This document shows, piece after piece, positions 23,640 to 37,200 of a stretch of DNA of 64,000 bases. The notes under the pieces were generated by a model. The model made no database searches, was not told where the DNA came from, and saw nothing but the letters and a program-made list of their open reading frames with translations. The stretch is from Avena insularis (lineage: Eukaryota; Streptophyta; Magnoliopsida; Poales; Poaceae): contig JAJUPC010000036.1 of the NCBI GenBank assembly GCA_023614405.1, forward strand, positions 1,364,001 through 1,428,000, written 5' to 3'. Both the position numbers and the translations under genes were made by a program. Position 1 is the stretch's first letter; every line of letters starts with the position of its first letter.

Positions 23640-26600
23640 CAAATAATTGCATCAGATTGCAGCCTCATAGGTTTATTCAGGGACGGCGTGAGTGAACCAA
23701 GTAACAATTGCACAGCCTGTATTGTTGTTGTACATCGCACCAGGTTCACTAACTCGTCCCTGAAAAATCTGACACCAATGTGTCTGCCTCTCTTTTGGGA
23801 CAAATTTGAATCATTGGCCACAATAAGAAATTGAAATGTAATTGTACAAAATATTATTCAGGGATATACATAGTCAGGTACAAAAACAAGCCTAAATATT
23901 GTAATTATAAATAAAAAAACCAAACAATTAAGCCTCAGGTGCATGTTAAAAATACTTATGATCAAAACCATTCATATACATATGCATCATACCAATCATT
24001 AAAAGATCAGAAACAATTCAAGGATCATATATGTAGTTCCACATGAGAATAAATCTAGGGCCTCATAATTTGTTTTAGAGATGGAGTAGGCGAACCAAAG
24101 TACCAACAGCACAACCTATATTGTTTGTGTGCATTGCTGCCTCAGGTTCACCAACCCATCCCTAAAACACGACACCATCATACGTGTCTCCCCTTGAACT
24201 CTTTTGGGGCAAATTTCAATCATCGGCCTCGGTGACAAACTAAAATGTAATTCTTATACACTATGAATGCATGGAATAGATAATTTGAATATCATAGTTC
24301 TATGAATCTAGAATAAAGATTGCGGCCTCATAAGTTTATTCAGGGACGGCGTGAGTGAACCAAGTAACAATTGCACATCATGTATTGTTGTTGTACATCG
24401 CCCCAGGTTCACTAACTCGTCCCTGAAAAAATCTAACACCCATGTGTCTGCCTATCTTTTGGGGAAAATTTGAATCATTGGCCACAATAAGAAATTGAAA
24501 TGTAATCATACAAAACATTATTCAGGCATATACATAGTTAGGTACAAAAAGAAGCCTAAATATTGTAATTATAAATAAAAAACCAAAAAATTAATCCTCA
24601 GGTGCATGTTAAAAATACTTATGATCAAAACCATTCATATACATATGCATCATACCAATCATTAAAAGATCAGAAACAATTCAAGGATCATATATGTAGT
24701 TCCACATGAGAATAAATCTAGGGCCTCGTAATTTGTTTTAGAGATGGAGTAGGCGAACCAAAGTACCAACAGCACAACCTATATTGTTTGTGTGCATTGC
24801 TGCCTTAGGTTCACCAACCCATCCCTAAAACACGACACAATCATACGTGTCTCCCCTTGAACTCTTTTGGGGCAAATTTCAATCATCGGCCTCGGTGACA
24901 AACTAAAATGTAATTCTTATACACTATGAATGCATGGAGTAGATAATTTGAATATCATAGTTCTATGAATGTAGAATAAAGATTGCGGCCTCATAAGTTT
25001 ATTCAGGGATGGCGTGAGTGAACGAAGTAACAATTGCACAGGCTGTATTGTTGTTGTACATCGCCCCATGTTCACTAACTCGTCCCTAAAAAAATCTGAC
25101 ACCGATGTGTCTGCCTCTCTTTTGGGACAAATTTGAATCATTGGCCACAATAAGAAATTGAAATGTAATCATACAAAAGCTTATTCAGGGATATACATAG
25201 TCAGGTACAAAAACAAGCCTAGATATTGTAATTATAAATAAAAAACCAAACAATTAATCCTCAGGTGCATGTTAAAAATACTTATGATCAAAACCATTCA
25301 TATACATATGCATCATACCAATCATTAAAAGATCAGAAACAATTCAAGGATCATATATGTAGTTCCACATGAGAATAAATCTAGGGCCTCATAATTTGTT
25401 TTAGAGATGGAGTAGGCGAACCAAAGTACCAACAGCACAACCTATATTGTTTGTGTGCATTGCTGCTTCAGGTTCACCAACCCATCCCTAAAACATGACA
25501 CCATCATACGTGTCTCCCCTTGAACTCTTTTGCGGCAAATTTCAATCATTAGCCTCGGTGACAAACTAAAATGTAATTCTTATACACTATGAATGCATGG
25601 AATAGATAATTTGAATATCATAGTTCTATGAATGTAGAATAAAGATTGCAGCCTCATAAGTTTATTCAGGGACGACATGAGTGAACCAAGTAACAATTGC
25701 ACAGCCTATATTTTTCTTGTACATCGCCCCAGGTTCACTCACCCGTCACTGAAAAAATCTGACACCGATGTGTCTGCCTCTCTTTTGGGACAAATTTGAA
25801 TCATTAGCCACAATAAAGAAATGGAAATGAAATTGTACAAAACATTATTCAGGGATATACATAGTAAGGTACAAAAACAAGCCTAAATATTGTAATTATA
25901 AATAAAAAACCAAACAATTAATCTTCAGGTACATGTTAAAAATACTTATGATCAAAACCATTCATATACATATGCATCATACCAATCATTAAAAGATCAG
26001 AAACAATTCAAGGATCATATATGTAGTTCCATATGAGAATAAATCAAGGGCCTCATAATTTGTTTCAGAGATGGAGTTGGAGAACCAAAGTACCAACAGC
26101 ACAACCTATATTGTTTGTGTGCATTGCTGCCTCAGCTTCACCAACCCATCCCTAAAACACGACACCGTCATACGTGTCTCCCCTTGAACTCTTTTGGGGC
26201 AAATTTCAATCATCGGCCTCCGTGACGAACTAAAATGTAATTCTTATACACTATGAATGCATGGAATAGATAATTCAAATATCATAGTTCTATGAATGTA
26301 GAATAAAGATTGTAGCCTCATAAGTTTCTACAGAGATGGCGTAAGGGAACCAAGTAACAATTGCACAGCTTATATTAATCGTGTACATGGCCCCAGGTTC
26401 GCTCACTCATCCCTGTAAAAAGTTGACACCAATGTGTCTGCCTCTCTTTGGGGCAATTTTGAATCATTGGCCACAATAAGAAATTGAAATGTAATCGTAC
26501 CAAACAATATTCTGGGATATACAAATGCATCATACAATGCATTCATAGATCAGAAACAATACAAATACTATATATTTAGGTTCCATATGAGAGAAAAAAT

Positions 26601-26760
26601 TAGGGCCTCATTTTTTTCAGCGATGGAGTCGGAGAACCAAAATACCAACATCACAACCTATATTGTTTATGTGCATTGCTGCCTTAGGGCCACTAACCAT
26701 CCCTAAGAAAACGAGACCATCAGATGCCCTTGCACTATTTTGGGGCAAAATTGAATCATT
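23640..26760 (-). repeat. Five tandem 663-bp units, each with two related foldback hairpins
   Basis: The period is set by CAGGGACGGCGTGAGTGAACC-type starts at 23,678, 24,341, 25,004, 25,667 and 26,331 (663-664 bp). Each unit contains a type 1 foldback (23,678-23,762; 24,341-24,425; 25,004-25,088; 25,667-25,751; 26,331-26,415) and a type 2 foldback (24,073-24,167; 24,736-24,830; 25,399-25,493; 26,063-26,157; 26,617-26,708). The two types are diverged relatives separated by AT-rich spacers. The first three or four units are very similar; the fifth is more diverged and shortened. The array lies inside the intron of gene copy 1 and would be transcribed with it. Confidence 0.9.
23678..23762 (-). 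other. Representative type 1 foldback hairpin
   Basis: On the minus strand the arms CAGGGACGAGTTAGTGAACC and GGTTCACTCACGCCGTCCCTG pair over about 20 bp. Pairing resumes inside (GTACAACAACAATACAG with CTGTGCAATTGTTAC), so the 85-nt segment folds almost from end to end with a tiny loop. The type 2 hairpins have arms TTTTAGGGATGGGTTGGTG and rc(AGAGATGGAGTAGGCGAACC). Pre-miRNA-like or miniature inverted-repeat transposon origins are both possible; no evidence of expression can be seen here. Confidence 0.6.
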
Positions 26761-27240
26761 GGGCTCAGTAAGGAATAGAAATGTAATGTTATAGGCCTGC
26801 TGTGTATCAAAATCAACACTCAACTAGCAAACTCAACTAGATGGCAGATGAGAAGATTGGGGTTTTGTGACTAAACGGATTGGGGTTTTGTGACTAGATG
26901 GCAGATGCATCAATCAACCGATCGAATCATATATATACTACCCTACTTCAAGAGCAAAAGAATCTGTACACGATTGAGCAAATCCTATGTATGAACAGTG
27001 AAAACTGCGGCTGCGACTAGAGAAGCTAGCAATGTAGTACCTCAGACTCCTCATCAGGGACCTCCTCCTCGAACTCATCATTCTCCATGATTGTGTTGAA
27101 GATTTCTTGAACGGCGATGGGGTCGTCGATGTAGATCACCGGATTGCCTCCGCTTGCCACCTGCCCCCATCCAGATTTGCTGCTGGCACCACGATGTTGT
27201 CGGCCACGACGTTCACAAGTTAAGCAGCTACGTTACCGGC

Positions 27241-27344
27241 TGCTCGGCGGCGATGGCTACCACCTGCTGCTCGGCGGCGACGGCTACCAACTACTGCTCG
27301 GTGGCGACGACTACCACCTACTGCTCGGCGGCGACGACTACTGG
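27241..27344 (-). repeat. 27-bp minisatellite in exon 1 of gene copy 1
   Basis: Nearly four copies of a 27-bp unit (plus strand TGCTCGGCGGCGACGGCTAC plus CACCTAC) encode repeats of VV(V/A)(V/I)A(A/T)EQ on the minus strand. In two units the final codon of the EQ-Q junction is TAG instead of CAG. Copy 2 has only one unit here, also ending in TAG. Confidence 0.85.
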
Positions 27345-27497
27345 CTGGACGGATGAGTTCGCACCCTCGACGGCACGGCGACGAGCGGCGTTCATGCCCG
27401 GAGAAGACGCCTCCGTCTGCTTGGCGACGATCGAGCCATCTGCTGCTTCGCCTTCAACTGGCTTCACCTCCGGATCTTCTCCACGCGTACGCTTCAT

Positions 27498-28430
27498 GGA
27501 GCACCAAGGGAAGGAGGTAGTGCAAACGAGGGAGATTCGACACGTGCGTCAGGTGTAGATTGGGGTGTTGGGACTAGACAGACTGGGGGAAATGACACGA
27601 GCTCATGGAAGAAGAAGGTCGAGGGGGGGTATAAACACCGGACCGTTCGTAGTCCTCGAGTGGACACGTGTGGTGGGCGGGGGGATGGGGGTGGGGGCGG
27701 GGGGCTACCACGATCTCCACCCTTTTTTTCGGTTCCCTTTTTTTTGAAACATCCACGATCTCCACTTTAGAGCTGCATTGAAAACACGCTCATGGCAGAC
27801 CTCGATTCCACTGCATGCAAGTGGCGCGGAACTAATTTCTAGCAACGTTAGATCTACTCGAGGGGGGCCCTTGACTCATGGAATTTACTAGCGGTAGGGC
27901 CCAGTTGGAAGTGAGATTGAGAGCGCTGCGTATAAATGGGATATGTCTGATTAAAATCAAGTGGCAATAAATTGTAGTGTCCCGTCGACAACCGTGCACT
28001 CGATGACCCCTTTGCCCTGTGCATGAGTTGTAGTTGTAGTAATAGGCTTTTCAGACTTGATTAAACTTGACATGACCGCTCGACGACTTTTTCGATGGAT
28101 GGCATCGTGTTCCTTCCTGTAGAAGTCTCACGGAGGGAAACGTCCGTGTTGTCTCACGATGTACTGTGAAGGGAACGAGTGTGCAACAATCATCGTTGGA
28201 TCGCACAGAATCAACAGTTGGTGCGCACGATCCGCGTGACAACTGTGACCACCAATCAGCGAGTAGCAGAAAGGGTGAGCATAGTTTTGGGCTTCTACGA
28301 AAGATAGAGAGGGAGGGGTGGGCAAAACTAGGTAGTATCGCATAAAACCAAGGGCAAAACTGAGTAGTATAAAAATGGAAAGTGTCTTGTACAATGAAAT
28401 ACATCGTGGAATACATGAAATTATGTCAAG
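27498..28430 (-). promoter_or_regulatory. Upstream (promoter) region of gene copy 1, homologous to 52,677-53,651
   Basis: On the minus strand this region is collinear with the sequence upstream of copy 2: the phrases TTTTATACTACT, CAACTGTTGATTCT (CAACAGTTGATCCT in copy 2), CTCTCAATCTCACTTCCAAC, ACGTTGCTAGAAATT and GTGGAGATCGTGG recur in order. The TATA-like motif is TTTATACC near 27,633, weaker than TATATAAA in copy 2. The distal edge at 28,431 abuts the 48-bp array B at GATCCACTAGAGTTCA, the same junction as in copy 2. No protein domain is recognised in the open frames here. Confidence 0.7.
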
Positions 28431-29299
28431 ATAGATCCACTAGAGTTCATTGGATGTGTGTTCTTCTCATAAACCATACCTAGTGCCATTGCATGTCTGT
28501 TCTTCTCATGAACCACACCCAGTGTCATTGCGTTTCTGTTCTTTTCATGAACCACATAAGGATCTACCAGTGTCATTGTATGTCTTTTACTTCCATAAAC
28601 CACATGTGGATCCACCGGTGTCATTGCATGTCTGTTCCTCTAAACAAACCACATAAGGATCCACCACTGTCATTGCGTATCTGTTCTTCTCATGAACCAC
28701 ATAAGGATCTACCAGTGTCACTGCATGTCTATTCTTTTCATGAACCACACCCAGTGTCATTGCATGTGTGTTACTTCCATAAACCACATGTGGATCCACC
28801 GGTGTGATTGCATGTCTGTTCCTTCCATAAACCACATAAGGATCCACCAGAGTCATTGCCTATCAGTTCTTTTCATGAACCACTCCTAGTGTCAGTGCAT
28901 GTCTGTTCCTTTCATGAACCACACCCAGTGTCATTGCATGTGTGTTACTTCCATAAACCACATATGGATCCACCGGTGTCATTGCATGTCTGTTCCTCTA
29001 AACAAACCACATAAGGATCCACAGTGTCACTGTAGGTCTATTCATTTCATGAACCACATAAGGATGGGCCCACCAGTGTCATTGCATGTCCGTTCTTTTC
29101 ATGAACCACACCCAGTGTCATTGCACGTGTGTTACTTCCATAAACCACATATGGATCCACCGGTGTGATTGCATGTATGTTCCTTCCATAAACCACATAA
29201 GGATCCACCAGTGTCATTGCATGTCCATTCTTTTCATGAACCACGGCTAGAGTCATTGCATGTTTGTTCTTTTCATGAACCACGGCTAGAGTCATTGCA

Positions 29300-32200
29300 T
29301 GTCTTTTACTTCCATAAACCACATAAGGATCCACCGGTGTCATTGCATGTCTGTTCCTCTAAACAAACCACATAAGGATCAACTAGTGTCATTGCGTGTG
29401 TGTTCTTCTCATGAACCACATAAGGATCTACTAGTGTCATTGCATGTCTGTTCTTTTCATGAACCACACCCAGTGTCATTGCATGTGTGTTACTTCCATA
29501 AACCACATGTGGATCCACCGGTGTGATTGCATGTCTGTTCCATCCATAAACCACATAAGGATCCACCAGTGTCATTGCCTGTCTGTTCTTCTCATGAACC
29601 ACTCCTAGTGTCAGTGCATGTCTGTTCTTTTCATGAACCACACCCACTATCACTGCATGTCAGTTCTTTTCATGAACCACATAAGGATCTACTAGAGTCA
29701 TTGGATGTGTGTTCTTCTCATGAACCACACGTGGATCCACCGGTGTCATTGCATGTCTGTTCCTCTAAACAAACCACATGTGGATCCACTGGTGTCATTG
29801 CGTGTGTTTTCTTTTCATGAACCACACCCAGTGCCATTGCATGTGTGTTCTTCTAAACAAACCACATAAGGGTCCACCAGTGTCATTGCATGTATGTTCT
29901 TTTCATGAACCACATAAGGATGGGCCCACCAGTGTCATTGCATATCTGTTCTTTTCATGAACCACACCCAGTGTCAGTGCATGTCTGTTCTATTCATGAT
30001 CCACACCCAGTTTCACTGCATGTCTGTTCTTTTCATGAACCACATCAGGATCTACCAATGTCATTGCATGTCTTTTACTTCCATAAACCACATGTGGATC
30101 CACCGGTGTCATTGCATGTGTTTTCTTCTAAACAAACCACATAAGGATCCACCAGTTTACTGCCTGTCTGTTCTTTTCATGAGCCACATAAGGATGGGCC
30201 CACCAGTGTCATTGCATGTATGTTCTTTTCATGAACCACACCCAGTGTCATTGCGTGTCCGTTCTTTTCATGAACCACACCCAGTGTCAGTGCATGTCTG
30301 TTCTATTCATGAACCACATATGGATCTACCAGTGTCATTGCATGTCTTTTACTTCCATAAACCACATGTGGATCCACCGGTGTCATTGCATGTTTGTTCC
30401 TCTAAACAAACCACATAAGGATCCACCAGTGTCATTGCGTGTGTGTTCTTCTCATGAACCACATACGGATCTAACAGTGTCATTGCATGTCTGTTCTTTT
30501 CATGAACCACACCCAGTGTCATTGCATGTGTGTTACTTCCATAAACCACATGTGGATCCACCGATGTGATTGCATGTCTGTTCCTTCCATAAACCACATA
30601 AGGATCCACCAAAGGTCATTTCCACGTCTTCTTTTCATGAACCACTCCTAGTGTTAGTGCATGTCTGTTCTTTTGATGAACCACACCTAGTGTCACTGCA
30701 TGTCAATTATTTTCATGAACCACATAAGGATCTACCAGAGTCATTGGATGTGTGTTCTTCTCATGAACCACACGTGGATCCACCGGTGTTATTGCATGTC
30801 TGTTCCTCTAACCAAACCACACGTGGATCCATCAGTGTCATTGTGTGTGTGTTCTTTTCATGAACCACACCCAGTGTCATTGCATGCGTGTTCTTCTAAA
30901 CAAACCACATAAGGATACAGCAGTGTCATTGCATGTCTGTTCTTTTCATGAACCACATAAGGATGGGCCCACCAGTGTCATTGCATGTCTGTTCTTTTCA
31001 TGAACAACACCCAGTGTCAGTGCATGTCTGTTCTATTCATGAACCACACCTAGTTTCACTGCATGTCTGTTCTTTTCATGAACCACATAAGGATCTACCA
31101 GTGTCATTGCATGTCTTTTACTTCCATAAACCACATGTGGATCCACCGGTGTTATTGCATGTGTGTTCTTCTAAACAAACCACATAAGGATCCACCAGTG
31201 TCATTGCCTGTCTGTTCTTTTCATGAGCGCCATAAGGATGGGCCCACCAGGGTCATTGCATGTCTGTTCTTTTCATGAACCACACCCGGTGTCATTGCGT
31301 GTCTGTTCTTTTCATGAACCACACCCAGTGTCAGTCCATGTCTGTTCTATTCATGAACCACATAAGGATCTACCAGTGTCATTGCATGTCTTTTACTTCC
31401 ATAAACCACATGTGGATCCACCGGTGTCATTGCATGTCTGTTCCTCTAAACAAACCACATAAGGATCCACTAGTGTCATTGCGTGTCTGTTCTTCTCATG
31501 AACCACATAAGGATCTACCAGTGTCATTGCATGTCTTTTCTTTTCATGAACCACACCCAGTGTCATCCCATGTGTGTTACTTCCATAAACCACAAGTGGA
31601 TCCACCGGTTTGATTGCATGTTTGTTCCTTCCATAAACCACATAAGGATCCACGAGTGTCATTGCCTGTCTGTTCTTCTCATGAACCACTCCTAGTGTCA
31701 GTGCATCATTCTTTTCATGAACCACTCATAGTGTTAGTGCATGTGTTCTTTTCATGAACCACACCCATCCACCTGCATGTCGTTCTTTTCATGAACCACA
31801 TAAGGATCTACGGTGTCATTGCATGTCTTTTACTTCCATAAACCACATGTGGATCCACCGGTGTCATTGCATGTCTGTTCCTCTAAACAAACCACATAAG
31901 GATCCACCAGTGTCATTGCGTGTAGGTTCTTCTCATGAACCACATAAGGATCTACCAGTGTCATTGCATGTCTGTTCTTTTCATGAACCACACCCAGTGT
32001 CATCCCATGTGTGTTACTTCCATAAACCACAAGTGGATCCACCGGTTTGATTGCATGTCTGTTCCTTCCATAAACCACATAAGGATCCACAAGTGTCATT
32101 GCCTGTCTGTTCTTCTCATGAACCACTCCTAGTGTTAGTGCATGTTTGTTCTTTTCATGAACCACACCCAGTGTCACTGCATGTCAGTTCTTTTCATGAA

Positions 32201-34230
32201 CCACATAAGGATCTACCAGAGTCATTGGATGTGTGTTCTTCTCATGAACCACACGTGGATCCACCGGTGTCATTGCATGTCTGTTCCTCTAAACAAACCA
32301 CATGTGGATCCACCGGTGTCATTGCGTGTGTGTTCTTTTCATGAACCACACCCAGTGTCATTGCATGTGTGTTCTTCTAAACAAACCACATAAGGATCCA
32401 CCAGTGTCATTGCATGTTTGTTCTTTTCATGAACCACATAAGGATGGGCCCACCAGTGTCACTGCATGTCTGTTCTTTTCATGAACCACACCCAGTGTCA
32501 GTGCGTGTCTGTTCTATTCATGAACCACACCCAGTTTCACTGCATGTATGTTCTTTTCATGAACCACATCAGGATCTACCAGTGTCATTGCATGTATTTT
32601 ACTTCCATAAACCACATGTGGATCCACCGGTGTCATTGCATGTGTTTTCTTCTAAACAAACCACATAAGGATCCACTAGTGTCACTGCCTGTCTGTTCTT
32701 TTCATGAGCCACATAAGGATGGGCCAACCAGTGTCATTGCATGTCTGTTCTTTTCATGAACCACAACCAGTGTCATTGCGTGTCTGTTCTTTTCATGAAC
32801 CACACCCAGTGTCAGTGCATGTCTATTCTATTCATGAACCACATATGGATCTACCAGTGTCATTGCATGTCTTTTACTTCCATAAACCACATGTGGATCC
32901 ACCGGTATCATTGCATGTTTGTTCCTCTAAACAAACCACATAAGGATCCACCAGTGTCATTGCGTGTGTGTTCTTCTCATGAACCACATACGGATCTAAC
33001 AGTGTCATTGCATGTCTGTTCTTTTCATGAACCACACCCAGTGTCATTGCATGTGTGTTACTTCCATAAACCACATGTGGATCCACCGATGTGATTGCAT
33101 GTCTGTTCCTTCCATAAACCACATAAGGATCCACCAGTGTCATTTCCTGTCAGTTCTTTTCATGAACCACTCCTAGTGTTAGTGCATGTCTGTTCTTTTG
33201 ATGAACCACACCTAGTGTCACTGCATGTCAATTCTTTTCATGAACCACATAAGGATCTACCAGAGTCATTGGATGTGTGTTCTTCTCATGAACCACACGT
33301 GGATCCACCGGTGTCATTGCATGTCTGTTCCTCTAACCAAACCATATGTGGATCCATCGGTGTCATTGTGTGTGTGTTCTTTTCATGAACCACACCCAGT
33401 CTCATTGCATGTGTGTTCTTCTAAACAAACCACATAAGGATCCACCAGTGTCATTGCATGTCTGTTCTTTTCATGAACCACATAAGGATGGGCCCACCAG
33501 TGTCATTGCATGTCTATTCTTTTCATGAACCACACCCAGTGTCAGTGCATGTCTGTTCTATTCATGAACCACGCCTAGTTTCACTGCATGTCTGTTCTTT
33601 TTATGAACCACATAAGGATCTACCAGTGTCATTGCATGTCTTTTACTTCCATAAACCACATTTGGATCCACCGGTGTTATTGCATGTGTGTTCTTCTAAA
33701 CAAACCACATAAGGATCCACCAGTGTCATTGCCTGTCTGTTCTTTTCATGAGCCACATAAGGATGGGCCCACCAGGGTCATTGCATGTCTGTTCTTTTCA
33801 TGAACCACACCCAGTGTCATTGCGTGTCTGTTCTTTTCATGAACCACACCCAGTGTCAGTCCATGTCTGTTCTATTCATGAACCACATAAGGATCTACCA
33901 GTGTCATTGCATGTCTTTTACTTCCATAAACCACATGTGGATCCACCGGTGTCATTGCATGTCTGTTCCTCTAAACAAACCACATAAGGATCCACCAGTG
34001 TCATTGCGTGTCTATTCTTCTTATGAACCACATAAGGATCTACCAGTGTCATTGCATGTCTTTTCTTTTCATGAACCACACCCAGTGTCATCCCATTTGT
34101 GTTACTTCCATAAACCACAAGTGGATCCACCGGTTTGATTGCATGTTTGTTCCTTCCATAAACCACATAAGGATCCACGAGTGTCATTGCCTGTCTAATC
34201 TCCTCATCAACCACTCCTAGTGTCATTGCG
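29300..34230. repeat. Tandem 2.52-kb segmental duplication within array B
   Basis: Monomer order and variants at about 29.3-31.7 kb recur at about 31.8-34.2 kb with a constant offset of 2,524-2,525 bp (for example 29,527/32,051; 30,216/32,741; 30,933/33,458; 31,483/34,008). Small differences have accumulated between the copies. Confidence 0.85.
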
Positions 34231-37200
34231 TGTCTGTTCTTTTCATGAACCACACCCAGTGTCAGTGCATGTCTGTTCTATTCATGAACCACATAAGGAT
34301 CTACCAGTGTCATTGCATGTCTTTTACTTCCATAAACCACATGTGGATCCACCGGTGTCATTGCATGTTTGTTCCTCTAAACAAACCACATAACGATCCA
34401 CTAGTGTCATTGCGTGTGTGTTCTTCTCATGAACCACATAAGGATCTAACAGTGTCATTGCATGTCTGTTCTTTTCATGAACCACACCCAGTGTCATTGC
34501 ATGTGTGTTACTTCCATAAACCACATGTGGATCCACGGATGTGATTGCATGTCTGTTCCTTCCATAAACCACATAAGGATCCACCAGTGTCATTGCCTGT
34601 CAGTTCTTTTCATGAAACACTCCTAGTGTTAGTGCATGTCTGTTCTTTTCATGAACCTCACCTAGTGTCACTGAATGTCAGTTCTTTTCTTGAACCACAT
34701 AAGGATCTACCAGAGTCATTGGATGTGTGTTTTTCTCATGAACCACAAGTGGATCCACCGGTGTCATTGCATGTATGTTCCTCTAAACAAACCACATTTG
34801 GATCCATCGATGTCATTGTGTGTGTGTTCTTTTCATGAACCACACCCAGTGTCATTGCATGTGTGTTCTTCTAAAAAAACCACATAAGGATCCACCAGTG
34901 TCATTGCATGTCTGTTCTTTTCATGAACCACATAAGGATGGGCCCACCAGTGTCATTGCATGTCTGTTCTTTTCATGATCCACACCCAGTGTCAGTGCAT
35001 GTCTGTTCTATTCATGAACCACACCTAGTTTCACTGCATGTCTGTTCTTTTCATGTACCACATAAGGATCTACCAGTGTCATTGCATGTCTTTTACTTCC
35101 GTAAAGCAGATGTGGATCCACCTTTGTCATTGCATGTGTGTTCTTCTAAACAAACCACATAAGGATCCACCAGTGTCACTGCCTGTCTGTTCTTTTCATG
35201 AGCCACATAACGATGGGCCCACCAGTGTCATTGCATGTCTGTTCTTTTCATGAACCACACCTAGTGTCATTGCGTGTCTGTTCTTTTCCTGAACCACACC
35301 CAATGTCAGTGCATGTCTGTTCTATTCATGAACCACATAAGGATCTACCAGTGTCATTGCATGTCTTTTACTTCCATAAACCACATGTGGATCCACCGGT
35401 GTCATTGCATGTTTGTTCCTCTAAACAAACCACATAACGATCCACCAGTGTCATTGCGTGTGTGTTCTTCTCATGAACCACATAAGGATCTAACAGTGTC
35501 ATTGCATGTCTGTTCTTTTCATGAACCACACCCAGTGTCATTGCATGTGTGTTACTTCCATAAACCACATGTGGATCCACCGATGTGATTGCATGTCTGT
35601 TCCTTTCATAAACCACATAAGGATCCACCAGTGTCATTGCCTGTCAGTTCTTTTCATGAACCACTCCTAGTGTCAGTGCATGTCTGTTCTTTTCATGAAC
35701 CTCACCTAGTGTCACTGAATGTCAGTTCTTTTCTTGAACCACATAAGGATCTACCAGAGTCATTGGATGTGTGTTCTTCTCATGAACCACACGTGGATCC
35801 ACCGGTGTCATTGCATGTCTGTTCCTCTAAACAAAACACGTGTGGATCCATCGGTGTCATTGTGTGTGTGTTCTTTTCATGAACCACACCCAGTGTCATT
35901 GCATGTGTGTTCTTCTAAACAAACCACATAAGGATCCACCAGTGTCATTGCATGTCTGTTATTTTCATGAACCACATAAGGATGGGCCCACCAGTGTCAT
36001 TGCATGTCTGTTCTTTTCATGAACCACACCCAGTGTCAGTGCATATCTGTTCTATTCATGAACCACACCTAGTTTCACTGCATGTCTGTTCTTTTCATGA
36101 ACCACATAAGGATCTACCAGTGTCATTGCATGTCTTTTACTTCCATAAACCACATGTGGGTCCACCGGTGTCATTGCATGTGTGTTCTTCTAAACAAACC
36201 ACATAAGGATCCACCAGTGTCATTGCCTGTCTGTTCTTTTCATGAGCCATATAAGGATGGGCCCACCAGTGTCATTGCATGTCTGTTCTTCTCATGAACC
36301 ACTCCTAGTGTTAGTGCATGTCTATTCTTTTCATGAACCACACCCAGTGTCATTGCCTGTCTGTTCTTCTCATGAACCACTCATAGTGTTAGTGCATGTC
36401 TGTTCTTTTCATGAACCACACCCACTGTCACTGCATGTCAGTTCTTTTCATGAACCACATAAGGATCTACCAGTGTCATTGCATGTCTTTTACTTCCATA
36501 AACCACATGTGGATCCACCGGTGTGATTGCATGTCTGTTCCTCCAAACAAACCACATAAGGATCCACCAGTGTCATTGCGTGTGTGTTCTTCTCATGAAC
36601 CACATAAGGATCTACCAGTTTCATTGCATGTCTGTTCTTTTCATGAACCACACCCAGTGTCATCCCATGTGTGTTACTTCCATAAACCACAAGTGGATCC
36701 ACCGGTTTGATTGCATGTCTGTTCCTTCCATAAACCACATAAGGAACCACTAGTGTCATTGCCTGTCTGTTCTTCTCATGAACCACTCCTAGTGTCAGTG
36801 CATGTCTGTTCTTTTCATGAACCACACCCAGTGTCACTGCATGTCAGTTCTTTTCATGAACCACATAAGGATCTACCAGAGTCATTGGATGTGTGTTCTT
36901 CTCATGAACCACACGTGGATCCACCGGTGTCATTGCATGTGTGTTCCTCTAAACAAACCACATGTGGATCCACCGGTGTCATTGCGTGTGTGTTCTTTTC
37001 ATGAACCACACCCAGTGTCATTGCATGTGTGTTCTTCTAAACAAACCACATAAGGATCCACCAGTGTCATTGCATGTCTGTTCTTTTCATGAACCACATA
37101 AGGATGGGCCCACCAGTGTCATTGCATGTCTGTTCTTTTCGTGAACCACACCCAGTGTCAGTGCATGTCTGTTCTATTCATGAACCACACCCAGTTTCAC

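Larger units (their letters stand above)
23184..27497 (-). pseudogene. Gene copy 1: degenerate two-or-more-exon gene with a CPFC zinc-finger-like C-terminus
   Basis: Exon 1 (27,497-27,041) opens MKRTRGEDPEVKPVEG and later gives VIYIDDPIAVQEIFNTIMEN followed by an acidic run, ending at a donor GAG/GTACTAC. Three in-frame TAGs interrupt it, two of them in a 27-bp minisatellite. The last exon (23,470-23,184, acceptor ATCTATAG) carries RLFCPFCGRAINVDLNNM, then a stop, then HAEGVGRGRGGSHRPITLAR and a terminal ...RTGLYPID. The Cys-x2-Cys...His spacing resembles a single zinc finger of the kind seen in grass-specific unknown proteins; the function is unknown. A 3.5-kb intron between them is filled by the 663-bp hairpin repeats. 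Copy 2 at 53.65-53.99 kb matches exon 1. Frame breaks in both exons make it a pseudogene. Confidence 0.6.
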
